Below are positions 44,192 through 53,966 of a stretch of DNA of 56,143 nt, piece after piece. Position 1 is the stretch's first letter, and each line of letters begins with the position of its first letter. The stretch covers positions 1 to 56,143 of the forward strand of contig CBDHDN010000074.1 of the NCBI GenBank assembly GCA_965261585.1, in the 5' to 3' direction. The position numbers and the translations under genes were made by a program. The notes beneath the pieces were generated by a model. The model ran no database searches. It worked only from the letters and a program-made list of their open reading frames with translations, and was not told where the DNA came from. The DNA is from CBDHDN01 sp965261585. GTDB lineage: Bacteria; Pseudomonadota; Alphaproteobacteria; UBA6615.

Positions 44192-45081
44192 AACCTGGTC
44201 TCGGCGACCTTGCGCAGCAGGAAATCCCGAAAGACCTCGATGCGCTGCGAATGGCGCAACTCTTCGGGATAGATGAAGTAGGCGTCGTTGGACGGCCCCT
44301 CCAGTTCGGGAAGGACGCGCACCAGCATCTGTGCCTCGCGGGCCAGGAAGTCGGGCAGCGACGCGACTCCGAGGCCCGATTCGACGGCCCGAAAGATGCC
44401 ATAGACGTTGTTGACCTTCAGCACCGGCCGCCGGTCGCCGTTGCGCGTGCCGGCCCGCAGCAGCCAGTTGAGGTCCATCGACGGCTGGCGAGCGTCCTCG
44501 CCGAACACGATGAGCCGGTGATTGTCCAGATCCTCGGGCGATTCCGGCATGCCGTGGTTCTTGATGTATTCGGGCGAGGCGAAGACGTGCTGGTGCACCT
44601 TGGTCAGGCGCCGCTTGACGAGGTCGCCCTGGGTCGGCGGCGCCAGCCGAATAGCGCAGTCGGCTTCGCGCATGGTCAGGTCGAGCTGGCCATCGGTCGC
44701 GATCAACGAGACCTGGATGTCTGGATAGAGGTGCAGGAACTCGCGAATGCGCGGCGTCAGCCAGAGCGAGCCCAGGGCAACTGTCGTGTTGATCTTCAGC
44801 GGCCCTTGGGGGGTCGCGTTCGCCTCGGTCAGGCGCGCCTCGGCCATCGCCAGTTTGGCGAAGACGTCGTGCACCGTGCGGTACAGCATGTCGCCCTGTT
44901 CGGTCAGCAAGAGGCCACGAGCGTGGCGGCGGAACAGGCTCGTGCCGAGCGAGTCCTCGAGGGCGCTGACTTGGCGGCTGATCGCCGACTGGCTGAGGTG
45001 CAGGGCCTCACCGGCATGGGTGAAGCTGCCGGCCTCGGCCACGGCGTGAAAGACGCGCAGTTTATCCCAATCCAACGGCAT
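44188..45081 (-). CDS. LysR-family transcriptional regulator
   Basis: A 297-residue regulator from ATG 45081. The winged helix-turn-helix is at residues ~1-60 (MPLDWDKLRVFHAVAEAGSF, LHLSQSAISRQVSALEDSLG); the rest is a LysR substrate domain. Its stop codon lies on the IS1380 copy B junction and is preserved. The next gene upstream, trxB, starts 183 bp away on the same strand. LysR genes next to trxB are seen in other alphaproteobacteria (from memory), but the effector is unknown. Confidence 0.88.
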   Translation of the reverse strand: MPLDWDKLRVFHAVAEAGSFTHAGEALHLSQSAISRQVSALEDSLGTSLFRRHARGLLLTEQGDMLYRTVHDVFAKLAMAEARLTEANATPQGPLKINTTVALGSLWLTPRIREFLHLYPDIQVSLIATDGQLDLTMREADCAIRLAPPTQGDLVKRRLTKVHQHVFASPEYIKNHGMPESPEDLDNHRLIVFGEDARQPSMDLNWLLRAGTRNGDRRPVLKVNNVYGIFRAVESGLGVASLPDFLAREAQMLVRVLPELEGPSNDAYFIYPEELRHSQRIEVFRDFLLRKVAETRF

Positions 45082-45263
45082 TCTTGTCCGGCCTTCCAAT
45101 AAGCAGGCGCAGGTCGTGCAATGACCTTGTGGGGGGCGAGGCGGCCCGTGGGCTACCGACCAATAGCTGGCTGCGCCGCCGCTAAGGGCGGCACCGACTC
45201 GCCGTCTAATACTCTGATCTAATAGGGATATCGTCTATCGTACACAAGCCCTAGCGCATGCGC

Positions 45264-46235
45264 CTACTCGGCCGCCGCGGACTGAATTGTCGCTTCGTGC
45301 TCAGCCAGGAACTTCTCGGCCTCGAGCGCCGCCATGCAGCCCATCCCGGCGGCCGTCACGGCCTGGCGGAACACCTTGTCCTTGACGTCGCCGGCGGCGA
45401 AGACCCCGGGGATCGCCGTTAACGTGCTGTCGGGTTTGGTCATGAGATAGCCCTCATCGTCCATCTCCAGCTGGCCCTTGAACAGGCTCGTCGTCGGGTC
45501 GTGGCCGATCGCGATGAAGACGCCGTCGACGGCGAGGTCGGTCGTCGCGCCCGTCTTGACGTTCTTGACCCGCGCTCCGGTGACGCCCGGCGGGTCATCG
45601 GTGCCCAGCACTTCATCCAGGACGGTGTCCCACAGCACGGCAATCTTCGGGTTGCGGAACAGGCGGTCCTGCATGATCTTTTCCGCGCGCAGGCTGTCAC
45701 GCCGATGGATCAGCGTGACCTTGGCGGCGAAGTTGGTCAGGAACAAGGCTTCCTCGACCGCCGTGTTGCCGCCGCCGACGACCAGAACCTCCTTCTCACG
45801 ATAGAAGAAGCCGTCGCAGGTGGCGCAGGCCGACACGCCGAGGCCCTGGAACCTGCGCTCGGAGTCGAGACCCAGCCAGCGGGCCGTCGCGCCGGTGCTG
45901 ATGATCAGCGTGTCGCCAGTGTAGACCGCGCCGGTGTCGCCGACGCATTTCAGGGGGCGCCGCTTCAGATCGACCTCGGTGACGATGTCATTGACGATCT
46001 CGGTGCCGACGTTCTTGGCCTGTGCGGACATCTGCTCCATCAGCCAGGGCCCCTGGATGACGTCGGCGAAGCCCGGGAAGTTCTCCACATCCGTCGTAAT
46101 CGTCATCTGTCCGCCGGGTTGCAGGCCATGGATCATCAGCGGCTTGAGGTTCGCGCGGGCGGCATAGATGGCGGCGGTGCAGCCGGCGGCGCCGGACCCC
46201 AGGATCAGGACCTTGGCGTGTCGCGTGTCGGTCAT
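45264..46235 (-). CDS. trxB: Thioredoxin-disulfide reductase
   Basis: A 323-residue FAD/NADPH enzyme that reduces thioredoxin. FAD-binding motif VLILGSGAAGCTAAIYAAR at the N-terminus (residues 9-27), the redox pair CATC at 137-140, the NADPH-binding VLVVGGGNTAVEEALFL region and the final FAD motif GVFAAGDVKDKVFRQAVTAA. Size and motif order are normal for low-Mr TrxB. It is located between frmA and lysR on the same strand. Confidence 0.95.
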   Translation of the reverse strand: MTDTRHAKVLILGSGAAGCTAAIYAARANLKPLMIHGLQPGGQMTITTDVENFPGFADVIQGPWLMEQMSAQAKNVGTEIVNDIVTEVDLKRRPLKCVGDTGAVYTGDTLIISTGATARWLGLDSERRFQGLGVSACATCDGFFYREKEVLVVGGGNTAVEEALFLTNFAAKVTLIHRRDSLRAEKIMQDRLFRNPKIAVLWDTVLDEVLGTDDPPGVTGARVKNVKTGATTDLAVDGVFIAIGHDPTTSLFKGQLEMDDEGYLMTKPDSTLTAIPGVFAAGDVKDKVFRQAVTAAGMGCMAALEAEKFLAEHEATIQSAAAE

Positions 46236-46358
46236 TTACGGCTGTGTCTCCCTTGTGTCGCCGCCGGTCCCCGGATTCTTAGGTAGGGCACGCCCGGCAC
46301 AGACGCAAGACCCGCCGCCGGTGGCCGGCGACGGGCACTTCCAAGACGTCTTGCGCGG

Positions 46359-47468
<1,110 letters not shown>

Positions 47469-48321
47469 GTCTCCACCCCCTCGGTCGTGAATACGTGATC
47501 GGCAATGATCCCAGGGGCAAGACGGTGGTGCAACCCCTCGTGGCTCGATGCCGGCGGATGGTTCCCATCCGGTGGCCGAATCGAGCCGTCGGCTTATCGA
47601 TCTCGTGGGCCGATGGGGGCCAAGCGCGCCGGGGCTGAACTACGCCGTTGCAATGAGGTGACGCACCGGGGCTTGGGCGGCGTTGGAGAGCCCTCACGGG
47701 GCGGCAAACTGATCCTTGGTCTGCATACGACAAATAGATGGTGTACGAGTAGATCCCGATCCGCCGAACTGGTGCCCAGTAAAGTGGTCTAAACAGCATG
47801 AATTTAGGGCGTTTGACCGCGTAGTGAAACAACGGCATGAGCGCGATGCCCTGAATGGAATAGCGCACGGTTGAGCGGAAAGCCTCGTCGCGCAAGACGA
47901 AGGTCACAAGCAGTAACGTCACCGCGCCTGCGATCACTATGTAACGGGCAGGGCCCTCCGGAAGATACGGTCCGACAGTCCGCGCCAGGCTTCCAGCGCC
48001 AGCAGGCAGCCATACAACAGACTGTCGAAGTCCGAATCCGTCGAGACGTAGATCGGCCATTCGGGGGTGTCGAAAACGAAGACCCGAATGTAGCGCCAGA
48101 GCAGGATTGCACCGAGCAGAGCGATGAGATGGAACACTCCGGCCCAGCCACGCGCAATGGCCACGAAAATCAAGGGCCAGATCAGGTAGAAATGTTCCTC
48201 CACCGCCAGGGACCAGAGAATGCCGAGCCCATTGATGCTGGATCCGCTATCGCCGAGAAGTGAATAATAGTTGTAAAAGAAGAAGATGTAGCGCACCCGG
48301 TTCCTTGGACACAAGTTTGTC

Positions 48322-49227
48322 TCACGCGGCGGGCCTGATTGAGATCGCGGCGTGCCACGCCTGACGAGCTTGAGCGGGGCTCAGGTAGCCGTTCTTTTCG
48401 ACGATCCACTGGGCATTGTAGAGTTCGACGAAGTCGCGGACGGCGTCCCGCAGCTCCGCGATGTTGCGGTAGATGCGACCATGGATGATCTGTTCCTTCA
48501 GCGTGCGATTGAACCGCTCGGCGACGCCGTTGGTCTGGGGCTCGGCGACGAAGGCGTAGGACGGCTGGATGCCCCAGAACTTGATCTGGTTGGTGAAGTG
48601 GTCCGACAGATACTGGGAGCCGTGATCCATCCGCAAGGCCAGCCCCCGAGCCGCGCCGGCCGCGGTCGAGCCATACAGCCCGGCAAGCCCCATGGAGATC
48701 GGCTGCAGGGCGGCGAAGCGGTCGCCGCGCTTGCAGACATGCCAGCCGACACACTCGGCGTTCCAATGCTCGACGGCGGTGAAGATCCAGCCCCAGCCGT
48801 CGTCCACCGTGAACACCCGAACGCCATCGGTGCCCCACATGAGGTTCGGGGCATGAGTGATGATCTCACCGTCATGGGGATTGCCGCCACGGCGGCGGCA
48901 GCGATGGGGCGAGAGCAGATTGTTCTCGCGCATCAGGCGGAGCACCCGCTTGCGGGCAACCCGGATGTCGCGACAGACCCGAAGCCGAGCCCAGACCTTG
49001 CGGTAGCCCTCGCCCTCCCAGGGCGATGCCTCCAGGTCGGCTTCGATCGCCACCAGCAGCGCCTGGTCCGAGATCGCGGGCTTCGGTCCCCGACGCTTTG
49101 CCGGCGGCTGCTCGGCGTGCTGGCCGGAGGTCATGGCGTAGAACGAGGAGCGGGCCATGCCCCAGGCGGCGCAGACCCGCCGCAGGCCGTAGGCCAGACC
49201 CGTGCCGGGCGAGGTGGCGGCACTCAT
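48322..49227 (-). CDS. IS3-type transposase OrfB (DDE integrase)
   Basis: A 301-residue protein. An HTH-21-like N-terminus (GLRRVCAAWGMARSSFYAMT) precedes an rve core with NLMWGTDGVRVFTVDDGWGW (first Asp), MDHGSQYLSDHF (second Asp) and PQTNGVAERFNRTLKEQIIH (Glu), and ends in AQWIVEKNGYLSPAQARQA. Its ATG overlaps the TGA of orfA as ATGA, which suggests coupled translation rather than the frameshift fusion usual in IS3. Frame intact. Confidence 0.9.
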   Translation of the reverse strand: MSAATSPGTGLAYGLRRVCAAWGMARSSFYAMTSGQHAEQPPAKRRGPKPAISDQALLVAIEADLEASPWEGEGYRKVWARLRVCRDIRVARKRVLRLMRENNLLSPHRCRRRGGNPHDGEIITHAPNLMWGTDGVRVFTVDDGWGWIFTAVEHWNAECVGWHVCKRGDRFAALQPISMGLAGLYGSTAAGAARGLALRMDHGSQYLSDHFTNQIKFWGIQPSYAFVAEPQTNGVAERFNRTLKEQIIHGRIYRNIAELRDAVRDFVELYNAQWIVEKNGYLSPAQARQAWHAAISIRPAA

Positions 49228-49634
49228 CGCCGCGACCTCCGCCGCCCCAAAGGGCCGAAGGTCTCCGTCTTGGCCTCCAGCAGTTCCACCTGCATGGTCA
49301 ACTCTCCGATCCGCTTCATGGCGCTATCCAGTTCCGCGTGCACCGGATCGCCCTTGCGTTGCTTGAGCGAGGCGTCGATCCCGCCGATCGCTTTCTCACG
49401 CCACTGCTCGAGCCGGAAGATCTCTACGCCCAACTGGCGCGACAGAAGTTGCACCGGCTCGTCACGCAAAAGCCGCAGAACGACCTCACGCTTGCGCGCC
49501 ACCGTCCATCGCTGGCCAAGTCCCAGCGGGCCTGCCGGCAAAGCCTGGCCTGGGGAAAACGTGGACGAGCCAAGCTCGCCCGCATTTACCACAGGCCCAT
49601 CAACATCAACTTTCTTCTCAAAATTATCGGTCAT
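49224..49634 (-). CDS. IS3-type OrfA (helix-turn-helix)
   Basis: A 136-residue DNA-binding partner from ATG 49634, with AGGAGG 7 bp upstream; an earlier in-frame ATG at 49655 is less likely. The central VARKREVVLRLLRDEPVQLL SRQLGVEIFRLEQWREKAIG forms a helix-turn-helix, followed by a leucine-rich coil MKRIGELTMQVELLEAKTET. It pairs with OrfB to bind the element ends. Confidence 0.85.
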   Translation of the reverse strand: MTDNFEKKVDVDGPVVNAGELGSSTFSPGQALPAGPLGLGQRWTVARKREVVLRLLRDEPVQLLSRQLGVEIFRLEQWREKAIGGIDASLKQRKGDPVHAELDSAMKRIGELTMQVELLEAKTETFGPLGRRRSRR

Positions 49635-50068
49635 GTTCCGGTCCTCCTTGGACACTTCGATTAAGCCAATTCTGTGTCCAAGGAAATCGGGTCCGACTCA
49701 GTAAAAGAAGAAGATCTGGCTCGCGAACGCGCCCAGGTCCATGTCGCCTGTCGTGAGCCCAACGGCGGTAGCGGCCAGTGCTGCGGCGAACGTCATCAAC
49801 ATGGGAGGGGCGAGCCGCACGACCCGCCGCAGATAGAAGGCGCGAAGAGCAACGCTGCCGTGGCGGTCGAATTCTCGCGTCAGCAAAGAAGTAATAAGCT
49901 ATCCCGACAAAAAGAAGAATACTGTTACACCAAAACCACCCGGAATGAGCTCCGACACCCCAGCATGAGCAGTAAAAACGAACAGCATCGATAGGGCTCG
50001 TATCCCGTCGAGGGATGGAATATATGAGGATGACAAAGCTTCCGCTCCACCTATAACAACATGCACTA

Positions 50069-51206
50069 GTGCACTGACTCAGACAGAAGGTACAGGCAGG
50101 CGGTGAAGTTTGGCGAGGATGGTGTCTGCGGATTTGGTCCAGACGAAGGGCTTGGGATCATTGTTGTGCTCGTCAATGTAGCGGTTGATGGCGGCCTGGA
50201 GGTCGACTATCGAGTGGAAGGTGCCGCGCTTGAGCCGCCGGCGCGTGAGGACAGAGAAGAAGCCCTCGACGGCGTTGAGCCAGGAGGCGGAGGTTGGGGT
50301 GAAGTGGAACACCCATCGGGGATGACGCGCCAGCCAGGCGCGGACCTTGGGATGCTTGTGGGCGGCGTAGTTGTCGAGGATGACGTGGATGACCTTGCCG
50401 GCCGGCACTTGGCGCTCGATCGCGCCGAGGAAGCGGATGAACTCCTGATGGCGATGTCGCTGCATGTTGCGGCCGATGACGGCGCCGTCGAGGACGCTGA
50501 GCGCGGCGAACAAGGTGATCGTGCCGTTTCGCTTGTAGTCGTGGGTCATGGTGCCGCACTTGCCGGGTTTCATCGGCAGCCCTGGCTGGGTCCGGTCGAG
50601 GGCCTGGATCTGGCTTTTCTCATCGATCGACAGCACCACGGCATGGCTGGGCGGATCCATGTAGCGGCCGACGATGTCCTCGACCTTCTCGGCGAAGGCG
50701 GGGTCGTTGGAGCGCTTGAAGGTGCGGATGCGGTGCGGCTGCAAACGGTGGCCTTGCCAGATGCGCTGAACCGAGCGCAGGGAGATGCCGACGACCTCGG
50801 CCACCGCGCGGCCGGTCCAGTGGGTCGTCTCGCCCGGCGGCTCGGAGCAAGCCAGCGCCAACACTTGGGCCACGGTTGCCGTCGGCAGCGGCGGCGTGCC
50901 CGGCGGCCGGGTCTTGTCGCGCAACAGACCCTCGATGCCTTCCTCGGCGTAGCGCCGCTGCCAGCGCCAGACCGCCGGGCGGCTGACGCCGACGCGGCGC
51001 GCCACATCGAGAACCGGAAGTCGCTCCGCCGAATGCAACACGACCCGGGCCCGCTGAACGTGCTTCAACGGCCGGCTACGATCACCGACGACGGCGGTCA
51101 GTCGCACGCGGTCATCGGCTCCTACAATCACACAGACTTCCTGAGCCATGATCGCAGAATCGCACGATCACATGCCTTTGTGAATCCTATGTCTGCGTCA
51201 GTGCAC
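50069..51206 (-). mobile_element. IS630-family element, copy B (relative of the MITE)
   Basis: A 1138-bp element with ends GTGCACTGACTCAGACAG and, inverted, GTGCACTGACGCAGACAT. TA is on both sides (50067-50068 and 51207-51208). It inserted exactly at the TA next to a MITE end (51209), i.e. within a CTAG formed there. Its two ends match the two ends of the 103-bp MITE in the same orientation. Confidence 0.87.
50079..51149 (-). CDS. IS630-family transposase (copy B)
   Basis: A 356-residue DDE transposase. The paired helix-turn-helix region includes PVLDVARRVGVSRPAVWRWQ and WTGRAVAEVVGISLRSVQRI. The catalytic triad lies in AVVLSIDEKSQIQALDRTQP (Asp), VIHVILDNYAAHKHPKV (Asp) and PTSASWLNAVEGFFSVLTRR (Glu). 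Intact. Only about 10 bp separate its stop from the element's left end. It is a plausible source of transposase for the MITE copies. Confidence 0.93.
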   Translation of the reverse strand: MAQEVCVIVGADDRVRLTAVVGDRSRPLKHVQRARVVLHSAERLPVLDVARRVGVSRPAVWRWQRRYAEEGIEGLLRDKTRPPGTPPLPTATVAQVLALACSEPPGETTHWTGRAVAEVVGISLRSVQRIWQGHRLQPHRIRTFKRSNDPAFAEKVEDIVGRYMDPPSHAVVLSIDEKSQIQALDRTQPGLPMKPGKCGTMTHDYKRNGTITLFAALSVLDGAVIGRNMQRHRHQEFIRFLGAIERQVPAGKVIHVILDNYAAHKHPKVRAWLARHPRWVFHFTPTSASWLNAVEGFFSVLTRRRLKRGTFHSIVDLQAAINRYIDEHNNDPKPFVWTKSADTILAKLHRLPVPSV

Positions 51207-51208
51207 TA

Positions 51209-51238
51209 GTGCACCGATCCAGACAAATGATTCACCGT
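51209..51238. repeat. MITE fragment (copy 4, 30 bp)
   Basis: Thirty bases identical to one end of the 103-bp MITE (GTGCACCGATCCAGACAAAT and on), directly next to the IS630 copy B end. The rest of the MITE is missing. The following 51239-51426 shows no gene. Confidence 0.8.
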
Positions 51239-51426
51239 ACTAAAAACAAGATTTGCCGTCGGGTGTGGGAAGCTCCTCATGGAGATCGTTGAAGGGCTCG
51301 GGGCCGCGAGATCGTTTTTTACTCGCTCACAGAGGTGATCGACAGAACAACGGAAGGTGGGAAGCTCGTCTAGGGCCGGCTTGACCCATTGAACCGGGCT
51401 CGCCGGTACGCCGGGCCGTCTGCGTC

Positions 51427-53085
51427 CTAGCCCGGATTTCTCACAGCGGGATTGGTGGTGGCCGAGAGCCAGTTCATCTTGGGCACTGTTGATGGGTTGC
51501 TGTGAAGCAGGCAGTCTGGAGGGTTCCGCCGGCTGCTGGCGGTGGTCTGAGGCTGGAGTTGATCCTGTGTGGTTGACGGGACGGGCGGAGGCCGGCTGCT
51601 GGGGTCAGCCGGTGGCGTTGCATAATCGATGGTGAGCCAGGCGGTATTCCTGCTGGTAGGGGAACGAAGACGCCATTGCGAACTTGACGCGGCGGACGGA
51701 GCGGCGCACCTGGGCGCCGATCTTCAACAGCTTCAAGCGGATGGTGCCGCAGGTGGCGCGGGCGAAGCGGGTGTGCTTGAGGGCGATGCGGCGCAGCGCG
51801 CAGAGCAGCGCATAGGCCATGGCGGCGAACCACAAGCGCAGCTGGTTGGCCCGCATGGTGGCAGCCGAAGTGCGGTCGGCGAACAGATCGGCCTGGCATT
51901 CCTTGATGCGGTTCTCCATGTCGCCGCGGGCGCAATAGACCTTTTCATAGAGCCGGCGGGCCTTGACCTCGCCGGTGCCGAGCGAGGTGACGACGAAGCG
52001 CGGATTGGCCTTACCGTGGGTCCATTCGGCCTTGGCGGCGACGCGGCGTTCGCGGCTCCAGCTCTTACGCGTCGTCCACACCAGCTCCTGGTAGCGGCGG
52101 GCCGGCTTGCCGGTGCGCCGGCTGTCGGCGGCGGCGGCGGCGAGAGCGTTCTCGATCGCGCCGCTGAGCCGCTTGTTCCTGGCCAGCCCAAAGACGTAGT
52201 CGACCCGGTTGGCTTCGCACCACGCCATCAGCGCCTCGCGGGCGAAGCCGGAATCAGCGCGCACCAGAATACGCACGTCCGGCCAGTCGTCGCGGATCTG
52301 CTCGACGATCCGGGCGAGCTCCTCGATCGCGCCGGCGGCGCCGTCGATATTGGCCGGCCGCAGCTTCGCCGCCAGCAGATGCCGGCCACAGAAGATGTAC
52401 AGCGGCGGATAGCAGTAACAATCGTAGTAACCGTGGAAGAACCGATCCTCCTGCTCGCCGTGCAACGGATCGTCGGTCGCGTCGAGGTCGATGATGATCT
52501 GCTTCGCCGGCCGCCGGTGCGCGGCCAAGAACAGCGCGACGAACTGGCGCTCGATCGCCGCCGCGTCGTGGCCGATCTTGTGATAGCGCGACGGCGCCCC
52601 CGACGGCGCGTGCTCCAGCCGGTTCAGCGTCGACTTGCCGGCGAGCGGCGCGCAGTCCGCCCGCCGCGCCTCGAGCTTGCCGGCGAGCACCGCCATCACC
52701 GGATCATGGCGCAGCTCGTCGTGGTCGATCAGGTCCTCGTAACCCAGCGCCAGGGCGAACACACGTTGGCCGACCAGCGTCGCGACGCTGTGCTCCGTCA
52801 ACGCCGGATCGCGGCCGTCCTGGAAACATCGCGCAAAACCCGCGACCAGGCCAATCGCCCGCTCCGTGGCCCCCAGCAAAAGCGCGCCGCCGTTCGACGT
52901 CACCGCACCGCCGTCAAACGCTGCCTCAACGCGCCGGCTCTCAACGCGTGCAAATCCGAACAGATCCGAGATACACTCTGTTGGCATCGGGGAGATCCTC
53001 CGTCTCAGCTTAAGTTCTTGTTGCAACAATCACTTTCGCTGATTCGGGGGCCCGATGCACTACTCCTGTGAGAAATCCGGGCTAG
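51427..53085 (-). mobile_element. IS1380-family element, copy C
   Basis: A 1659-bp copy with CTAG at both sides. It differs from copy B in only two noticed places near the right end (one substitution and one missing base at about 53049-53067). Same orientation as B. Confidence 0.93.
51605..52987 (-). CDS. IS1380-family transposase (copy C)
   Basis: A 460-residue protein, the same translation as copy B throughout, including the central DLDATDD and RADSGFAREALMAW segments that copy A lacks. The start is set at ATG 52987. The small changes between the two elements lie outside the gene. Two intact copies plus one deleted copy suggest recent spread of this element in the genome. Confidence 0.94.
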   Translation of the reverse strand: MPTECISDLFGFARVESRRVEAAFDGGAVTSNGGALLLGATERAIGLVAGFARCFQDGRDPALTEHSVATLVGQRVFALALGYEDLIDHDELRHDPVMAVLAGKLEARRADCAPLAGKSTLNRLEHAPSGAPSRYHKIGHDAAAIERQFVALFLAAHRRPAKQIIIDLDATDDPLHGEQEDRFFHGYYDCYCYPPLYIFCGRHLLAAKLRPANIDGAAGAIEELARIVEQIRDDWPDVRILVRADSGFAREALMAWCEANRVDYVFGLARNKRLSGAIENALAAAAADSRRTGKPARRYQELVWTTRKSWSRERRVAAKAEWTHGKANPRFVVTSLGTGEVKARRLYEKVYCARGDMENRIKECQADLFADRTSAATMRANQLRLWFAAMAYALLCALRRIALKHTRFARATCGTIRLKLLKIGAQVRRSVRRVKFAMASSFPYQQEYRLAHHRLCNATG

Positions 53086-53137
53086 CGCGCGATCGCCGTT
53101 CGCAATCTTAAGCGAGAGTCCTTGCAACAGCCTGCTA

Positions 53138-53240
53138 GTGCACAGATCCAGACAAATGATTCACCGTGCGCTGGAGCAACCCGTTGTTTTGTATTCGGAA
53201 TCAGATTTCCACGGTGACGGCTCTGACTGAGTCGGTGCAC
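53138..53240. mobile_element. MITE copy 2 (103 bp, inverted relative to copy 1)
   Basis: The same 103-bp element as at 12297 but inverted, with a few substitutions (for example GTGCACAGATCC at its left end). TA is on both sides (53136-53137, 53241-53242). It lies at the TAG stop of the TauE/SafE-like gene. Confidence 0.88.
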
Positions 53241-53925
53241 TAGAGCAGACTGCGGCGGATCAGGTTGACGGCGATCAGGAACAGCGCCGCGACGAGCAGC
53301 CGCTGGAACATCCGCTGCCCGACCCGGCCGCGCAGCCGCGTGCCGAGCGCGAGTCCGGCGATATTGGGCAGCGCCGCTGCGACGGACACGGCGAGCACCG
53401 GGCCGTTGAGCACACCACTCACGGCTAGGCTCGCATAGAGGGGCGCCGTCCCAAACAGGAACAAAAGCGCGATCGCCGCGACGAACGTGTCCTTCGGCAG
53501 GCGCAGGGCGATGAGGTAGGCGATCAGCGGCGGGCCGAAGAAGTTCGAGACGCCGCCCAGCACGCCGGCGAACGCGCCAAGGCCCGGTGTCAGCCAGCGC
53601 TCGGCGCGCGGCGGCACGTCGAAGCGCGGCGGAAACAGCTGGCTGATGCAGAAGGCGATGACGATGAGGCCGAGCACAAGCGTGCTGGCCCGGGCGTCGA
53701 TGCGGGTCAGGAACTGGGCGCGACGACCGTCGCCACGGCCAAGGGCGCGAGGGCTCGCCAGAAGCGCCGCCAGACCGTGCCGGCGAGGCCACCCTGCCTG
53801 ACCTGCCACAGGTTCGCCGAGAGTACCGGCGCGGCCATCAGCGCGATCGCCGTGGGCGTATCGAACACCGTGGCCAGCAGCGGCACGGCGACCAGCGGCA
53901 AGCCGATGCCCAGGACACCCTTCAT
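53240..53925 (-). pseudogene. TauE/SafE-family transporter, truncated and frameshifted
   Basis: The N-terminal piece from 53925 reads MKGVLGIGLPLVAVPLLATV, then TPTAIALMAAPVLSANLWQV, and stops at TGA 53707. The C-terminal piece in another frame starts near AQFLTRIDARASTLVLGLIV and ends at NLIRRSLL with TAG 53240. Both have the hydrophobic GxGxP-type helices of TauE/SafE sulfite/sulfonate exporters. The first ~10 residues are missing where a MITE fragment (53927-53966) begins, and another MITE sits at the stop. Likely non-functional. Confidence 0.78.
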
Positions 53926-53926
53926 C

Positions 53927-53966
53927 GCTCCAGCGCACGGTGAATCATTTGTCTGGATCGGTGCAC
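53927..53966. repeat. MITE fragment (copy 3, 40 bp)
   Basis: Forty bases matching one end of the 103-bp MITE, ending GTGCAC at 53966 followed by TA. It starts at the truncated N-terminus of the TauE/SafE-like gene and ends at the TAG stop of the next gene. The other half of the MITE is gone, suggesting a deletion through the element. Confidence 0.82.

Larger units (their letters stand above)
48288..49700 (-). mobile_element. IS3-type element between 15-bp direct repeats
   Basis: Carries orfA and orfB. The inner inverted ends TTCCTTGGACACA are at 48301-48313 and 49673-49685, and imperfect similarity extends outward to about 48288 and 49700. The 15-bp sequence GTAAAAGAAGAAGAT is directly repeated at 48273-48287 and 49701-49715, and removing the insert with one copy restores the acyltransferase frame. 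IS3 elements usually duplicate 3-5 bp, so 15 bp is unusual. Confidence 0.75.
47725..50066 (-). pseudogene. Acyltransferase 3 (OafA-like), broken several times
   Basis: Reading the minus strand: SYIPSLDGIRALSMLFVFTA at about 50020-49960, then GVTVFFFLSG, where a TAG replaces the expected Tyr before LITSLLTREF (nonsense near 49900). Next come RRVVRLAPPMLMTFAAALAA and IFFFY, then an IS3-type insertion (48288-49700). After it, NYYSLLGDSGSS and GLGILWSLAVEEHFYLIWPL follow. A frameshift near 47960 leads to YIVIAGAVTLLLVTFVL and RIGIYSYTIYLS, where the gene is truncated. At the 5' side an IS630 (50069) cuts it off. Such enzymes O-acylate surface sugars in the inner membrane. Confidence 0.8.

Noticed and set aside
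51629..53071. A long frame antisense to the IS1380 transposase, also present opposite copy B
   Set aside because: It is repeated only because the IS is repeated; the sense strand holds the known transposase.
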